The notes under the pieces are model-generated. The model was not told the origin of the DNA. It did no database searches and worked only from the letters and a program-made list of their open reading frames with translations. A DNA stretch of 8,108 bases, taken from Acidobacteriota bacterium. Its GTDB lineage: Bacteria > Acidobacteriota > Blastocatellia > Pyrinomonadales > Pyrinomonadaceae. Both the position numbers and the translations under genes were made by a program. Below, piece after piece: positions 5,723-8,108 of this stretch (position 1 is the stretch's first letter; each line of letters opens with the position of its first letter). Where the stretch lies: positions 1 through 8,108 of the forward strand of contig QHXE01000622.1 of NCBI GenBank assembly GCA_003222835.1, in the 5' to 3' direction.

Positions 5723-6589
5723 ATGACCGAACTGCGAAAGAGAATGATCGAGTGTCTTCAGCTTAGAGGCTTATCCGAACGCACTCAAGAGAGTTACGTC
5801 CGGGCAGTGCGCCAACTGGCGGAACACTATCACAAGTCACCCGACCTGATCACCGAGGAAGAACTGCGCCAGTACTTCCTTTTCCTCAAGAACGTCAAGC
5901 ATTACGCGCGCAATACCACCACCATCGCCATCTGCGGCATTAGGTTCTTCTTCGAGCGCACGTTGGAAAAAGAGTGGACCATCTTCAACCTCGTCCGTCC
6001 AGCGCCGGAGAAGAAACTGCCGGTCATCCTCAGCCTTGAAGAAGTGCGCCAGATTCTAGGGCACATCAGACTGCCACGCTACCGTAGCTGTCTTGCCACG
6101 ATCTACTCTTGCGGATTGAGACTGCAAGAAGGCACCCATCTGCAGGTCGCCGACATCGACAGCGCCCGCATGATGATTCACGTCCGCCACGGCAAGGGCG
6201 CCAAAGATCGCTATGTCCCGCTGCCCGAACGAACGCTCCAGTTGCTGCGCCACTACTGGATCACTCATCGCAATCCACTGCTGCTGTTTCCTTCACCGGG
6301 CCACGGCGAGGTGCCCTTGGCCACTGCCACTGAACCGATGCACAAGCGCAGCGTGCAGGATGCTTTCCAGGCCGCTCTGCAAGACAGCGGTAACAACAAA
6401 CGCGCATCGGTGCACACGTTGCGCCATTCCTGGGCCACGCATCTGCTCGAAGCCGGGGTCAACCTGCGGCTGATCCAGGAGTGGCTGGGCCACAGTTCGC
6501 CCGCCACTACTAGCGTCTACACGCACCTGACCGTGAAAGCCGAACACCTCGGCGCCGCGGCCATCAACCAGCTCATGAGCGACCTCTGA
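5723..6589 (+). CDS. Tyrosine recombinase (phage integrase family) of the IS91-type element
   Basis: The 288-residue protein has an N-terminal SAM-like core-binding domain (about residues 1-95, with [19 protein letters not shown]) and a C-terminal catalytic domain holding the full active site: Arg133 (SCGLRLQEG), Lys158 or Lys161 ([11 protein letters not shown]), His231-x-x-Arg234 ([12 protein letters not shown]), His257 (WLGHSSP) and the nucleophile Tyr266 (TTSVYTHL). It closely resembles the recombinases that accompany IS91-family transposases. It is not an integron integrase: the extra IntI region between patches II and III is absent, only about 10 residues separating HYW from LLLFP. Its role in transposition is not well defined; it may resolve intermediates or help integration. 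It is intact and presumably co-transcribed with the next gene. Confidence 0.9.
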   Translation: MTELRKRMIECLQLRGLSERTQESYVRAVRQLAEHYHKSPDLITEEELRQYFLFLKNVKHYARNTTTIAICGIRFFFERTLEKEWTIFNLVRPAPEKKLPVILSLEEVRQILGHIRLPRYRSCLATIYSCGLRLQEGTHLQVADIDSARMMIHVRHGKGAKDRYVPLPERTLQLLRHYWITHRNPLLLFPSPGHGEVPLATATEPMHKRSVQDAFQAALQDSGNNKRASVHTLRHSWATHLLEAGVNLRLIQEWLGHSSPATTSVYTHLTVKAEHLGAAAINQLMSDL

Positions 6590-6602
6590 GTCGAAGTCGC
6601 TG

Positions 6603-7676
6603 ATGGTCGAAGTGGCCGAGATCTTTCGGCTGCATGGCCCCACCTATCGAGAGAAGTTCGGCAATCGGATGCTGCCCTCACATCTGCGGGCCATGCAGGA
6701 CATCGAACAATGTCGCACCGCCAGCCTTGGCGGCCAACTCTATTACTGTGCCCAGTGCGACCAGCAACGTTACAGCTATCATTCCTGCAAGAACCGCCAC
6801 TGTCCCAAGTGCCAGAACGAGCAGGCCAATGAATGGCTCCAACAGCAAAAGGATCTGCTGCTTCCCACTCATCACTTCCTCGTCACCTTCACCCTGCCTG
6901 CCGAGTTGCGCGCGGTCGCCCGCCGCCATCAGAAGACGATCTACAACCTGCTCTTTCGCGCTTCCTCCGCAGCTCTGCAGCAACTGGCCCAGGACCCAAG
7001 GTTCGTTGGAGGTCGTGTGGGCATGGTCGGAGTACTGCATACCTGGACCCGCCAACTCCTCTATCATCCCCACGTTCATTACCTCGTCACCGGCGCTGGT
7101 CTGACTGATGACGGCCACTGGCGCTCCTCACGGAAAAACTTTCTCGTGCCCGTCAAAGCGCTGTCACCAATCTTCCGCGCCAAGTTCCGCGATGCCCTCA
7201 AGCAGACCGAACTCTTTACTCAGATACCGTCCCGCATCTGGCGCAAAGACTGGGTCGTGCATTCCGAACCGGTCGGCTCAGGCCAGCCAGCCTTCCAGTA
7301 TCTCGCCCCTTATATCTTTCGCGTCGCTATCAGCAACAACCGCCTCCGTTCACTGGAGCATGGCGCGGTCACTTTCGCTTACAAAGAGTCGGCCACTGAC
7401 CAACTCAAGCATTGCACCCTCACCGCCGAAGAGTTCATCCGTCGCTTCCTCCAACACGTGCTCCCACCGCGCTTCATCAAGGTCCGTTACTATGGTCTGC
7501 TTAGCCCTGCTTATCGTCAACTGCTACTGAAAGCCAGACAACTACTCTCAACCACCACCAGCAAACTAAAGAGCCAAGAGGTAAAAACCGCCAACTCGCT
7601 TGGGCCGCTAAGTTGTCCCCACTGCAGCGGGCCACTCACGCTGCTCGCTCCCATCGCCAGAGGTCGCGCCCCATGA
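6603..7676 (+). CDS. IS91-family HUH transposase
   Basis: The 357-residue protein begins 13 nt after the recombinase stop, so the two probably form an operon; the ATG has only a weak upstream SD. The N-terminus has a cysteine-rich zinc-binding domain (Cys49-x-x-Cys52, then [11 protein letters not shown] with Cys62, Cys67 and Cys70). The HUH metal-binding motif is HPHVH (residues 155-159). Downstream blocks AISNNRL, VTFAYKE and [11 protein letters not shown] are typical of the family; a tyrosine among these is the expected nucleophile, though I cannot say which. A C-terminal CPHC pair is also present. The enzyme nicks one strand at oriIS and drives rolling-circle transposition. Length and motifs suggest an intact, active gene. 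Confidence 0.92.
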   Translation: MVEVAEIFRLHGPTYREKFGNRMLPSHLRAMQDIEQCRTASLGGQLYYCAQCDQQRYSYHSCKNRHCPKCQNEQANEWLQQQKDLLLPTHHFLVTFTLPAELRAVARRHQKTIYNLLFRASSAALQQLAQDPRFVGGRVGMVGVLHTWTRQLLYHPHVHYLVTGAGLTDDGHWRSSRKNFLVPVKALSPIFRAKFRDALKQTELFTQIPSRIWRKDWVVHSEPVGSGQPAFQYLAPYIFRVAISNNRLRSLEHGAVTFAYKESATDQLKHCTLTAEEFIRRFLQHVLPPRFIKVRYYGLLSPAYRQLLLKARQLLSTTTSKLKSQEVKTANSLGPLSCPHCSGPLTLLAPIARGRAP

Positions 7677-7770
7677 AACTTCAACAGTTGGCAATTGTCG
7701 TCTTCCTTATTTCCCCGACCTCGGCGGCAAACTGCTCTCGCCGTCACTGCCGAACTCTGTCTGCGACCGC

Positions 7771-7794
7771 AAAAAAACCAGCCTCACTAGCTGG
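7771..7794 (-). terminator. Hairpin with T-tract, possible terminator on the minus strand or part of oriIS
   Basis: CCAGC (7778-7782) pairs with GCTGG (7790-7794) around a 7-nt loop. Read on the minus strand, the stem is followed by seven T residues (7777-7771), the form of an intrinsic terminator, though the 5-bp stem is weak. It could shield the transposase from incoming antisense array transcripts, or it could be the oriIS hairpin. Confidence 0.35.
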
Positions 7795-7805
7795 CTTCCT
7801 CTTCC
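7793..7805. repeat. 13-bp direct repeat, copy 1
   Basis: GGCTTCCTCTTCC occurs here and again at 7944-7956 inside the loop of the attC-like site. The spacing is 151 bp. It may be chance in pyrimidine-rich DNA or mark an element end. Confidence 0.4.
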
Positions 7806-7921
7806 TCAAATTCAACTTGACTCTCCCGTTCGCTCTTTTTCCTCCCCTGGCCCCAACTTCACTCCAGCCTCATCTCCTCAACCTCATCACTCAAACTCCA
7901 AATAGCTTCTAACCCGGCTTA

Positions 7922-8008
7922 GTCCAACACAGAATTGTGTGGCGGCTTCCTCTTCCGCCACTCTCCTTTTTCGCACCACGCCCCACACTAATTCTTAATA
8001 CGTTGGAT
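7922..8008 (-). other. attC-like recombination site of a different sequence type
   Basis: Outer boxes GTCCAAC (7922-7928) and GTTGGAT (8002-8008) pair over 6 bp. After an asymmetric unpaired stretch, AGAATTGTGTGG (7931-7942) pairs with CCACAC and AATTCT (7983-7988, 7990-7995), leaving T7989 extrahelical. Read on the minus strand the extra base is in the 5' arm, as in the L'' arms of the other attC sites here, so the orientation matches. The stop of the upstream cassette gene lies 11 nt before R'', in the context GCAATCCAAC, like GCATTCCAAC at 4100. The inner sequence differs from the rest of the family and includes a GGCGG/CCGCC hairpin. Confidence 0.65.
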
Positions 8009-8019
8009 TGCGTACGATG

Positions 8020-8106
8020 TTAGAGGCCCTCGTCGGCAAGATATTCGTGGATAGCACGCTGCGCTCCCACGAGATGTTGCCCCCAATGTATTTGAAAGTT
8101 AAAGCG
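8020..8106 (-). CDS. Cassette gene of unknown function, C-terminal fragment
   Basis: One minus-strand frame is open from the right edge to TAA at 8022-8020 and encodes 28 residues, RFNFQIHWGQHLVGAQRAIH followed by EYLADEGL. The composition is protein-like (an amphipathic helix near the end), and the stop falls 11 nt before the R'' box of the attC at 7922-8008, the normal cassette layout. Another frame is also open (ending in the attC at about 7997) but has a less natural sequence. The family is not recognisable from 28 residues. Confidence 0.5.
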   Translation of the reverse strand, partial: RFNFQIHWGQHLVGAQRAIHEYLADEGL

Positions 8107-8108
8107 CC

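Larger units (their letters stand above)
5603..7921 (+). mobile_element. IS91-type two-gene insertion element (limits approximate)
   Basis: A tyrosine recombinase gene and an HUH transposase gene lie 13 nt apart on the plus strand, a pairing known for a subgroup of IS91-like elements. The element fills nearly all DNA between two attC sites. IS91 elements move by rolling-circle replication, lack long terminal inverted repeats and make no target duplication, so exact ends cannot be read here; terIS should lie within 5603-5722 and oriIS within 7677-7921. A short palindrome (GCGC-TAAT-GCGC, 5606-5617) marks the left flank. Confidence 0.75.
7677..7921. other. Non-coding right flank of the IS91-type element
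   Basis: This pyrimidine-rich stretch (many CTC and TTCC runs on the plus strand) contains no convincing gene. It should hold the oriIS end of the element. The only structures seen are the hairpin at 7771-7794 and one copy of a 13-bp direct repeat. Confidence 0.45.
1..8108 (-). mobile_element. Integron gene-cassette array (partial, both ends outside the window)
   Basis: At least seven attC-like sites share one orientation and alternate with unrelated genes, most of them on the minus strand. Stop codons at 8020, 4666, 4111 and 3389 fall 11, 32, 10 and 16 nt before R'' boxes. Starts at 4000, 4489, 1965 and 117 follow R' boxes closely. This gene-then-attC order is the definition of cassettes. 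No integron integrase (intI), attI or Pc promoter is visible, so the array head lies beyond one edge, expected past position 8108 given the orientation. That the host is a chromosomal integron is inferred from the similarity between the attC copies. Confidence 0.85.

Noticed and set aside
5723..6589. Tyrosine recombinase as the integron integrase IntI
   Set aside because: The IntI-specific insertion between patches II and III is missing, the gene is coupled to an HUH transposase, and the closest remembered relatives are IS91-associated recombinases.
7613..7912. 99-residue plus-strand frame overlapping the transposase end
   Set aside because: It overlaps the transposase C-terminus in another frame, and its tail is low-complexity Leu, Pro and Thr from pyrimidine-rich DNA, with no ribosome binding site.

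Overview
The window is a stretch of integron cassette array running on the minus strand, so cassettes succeed one another from high to low coordinates. The key evidence is a family of roughly 95-108 bp imperfect palindromes with attC architecture: an RYYYAAC-like box (R''), an L''/L' inner stem in which L'' carries one extra base, and a GTTRRRY-like box (R'). I recognise three well-formed copies (4002-4100, 4526-4633, 5497-5602), one more divergent but structurally convincing copy (7922-8008), three degenerate copies (139-242, 1991-2094, 2155-2250) and one half site (3357-3372). Minus-strand genes end 10-32 nt before an R'' box, and the next gene begins 2-110 nt after an R' box, as in cassette arrays. 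Four copies share an inner motif around CAACCTTCG, which fits a sedentary (chromosomal) integron of one lineage better than a clinical mobile integron. The host cannot be fixed from this window. The cargo (a beta-helix secreted protein, a family 2 glycosyltransferase, an Asp-box protein) loosely suggests a soil-type bacterium, perhaps Acidobacteriota; that is inference.

Layout, read in array order from right to left. 8106-8020 is the C-terminal tail of a cassette gene, followed by attC 8008-7922. Almost all of 7921-5603 is an IS91-type element pointing the opposite way, made of a tyrosine recombinase gene and an HUH transposase gene. Then come attC 5602-5497, a membrane-anchored repeat protein (5388-4666), attC 4633-4526, a frameshifted small unknown gene (4489-4111), attC 4100-4002, a PlsC-type acyltransferase (4000-3389) and a half attC (3372-3357). 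Next is a secreted beta-helix gene on the opposite strand (2355-3359), degenerate attC 2250-2155, an almost gene-less interval and degenerate attC 2094-1991. A glycosyltransferase pseudogene (1965-770) follows, then an Asp-box protein remnant (741-391), an IS110-family transposase N-terminal fragment on the plus strand (309-390), attC 242-139 and finally a cassette gene cut by the left window edge (117-1).

The cassette genes do not form a pathway; they look like the usual unrelated cargo of an array. Several are damaged (one deletion with frameshift, two frameshifts, one truncation), and two transposable elements have landed in or beside attC sites, so this part of the array is ageing. No integron integrase is visible. 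The tyrosine recombinase present lacks the extra IntI region and belongs to the IS91-type element.
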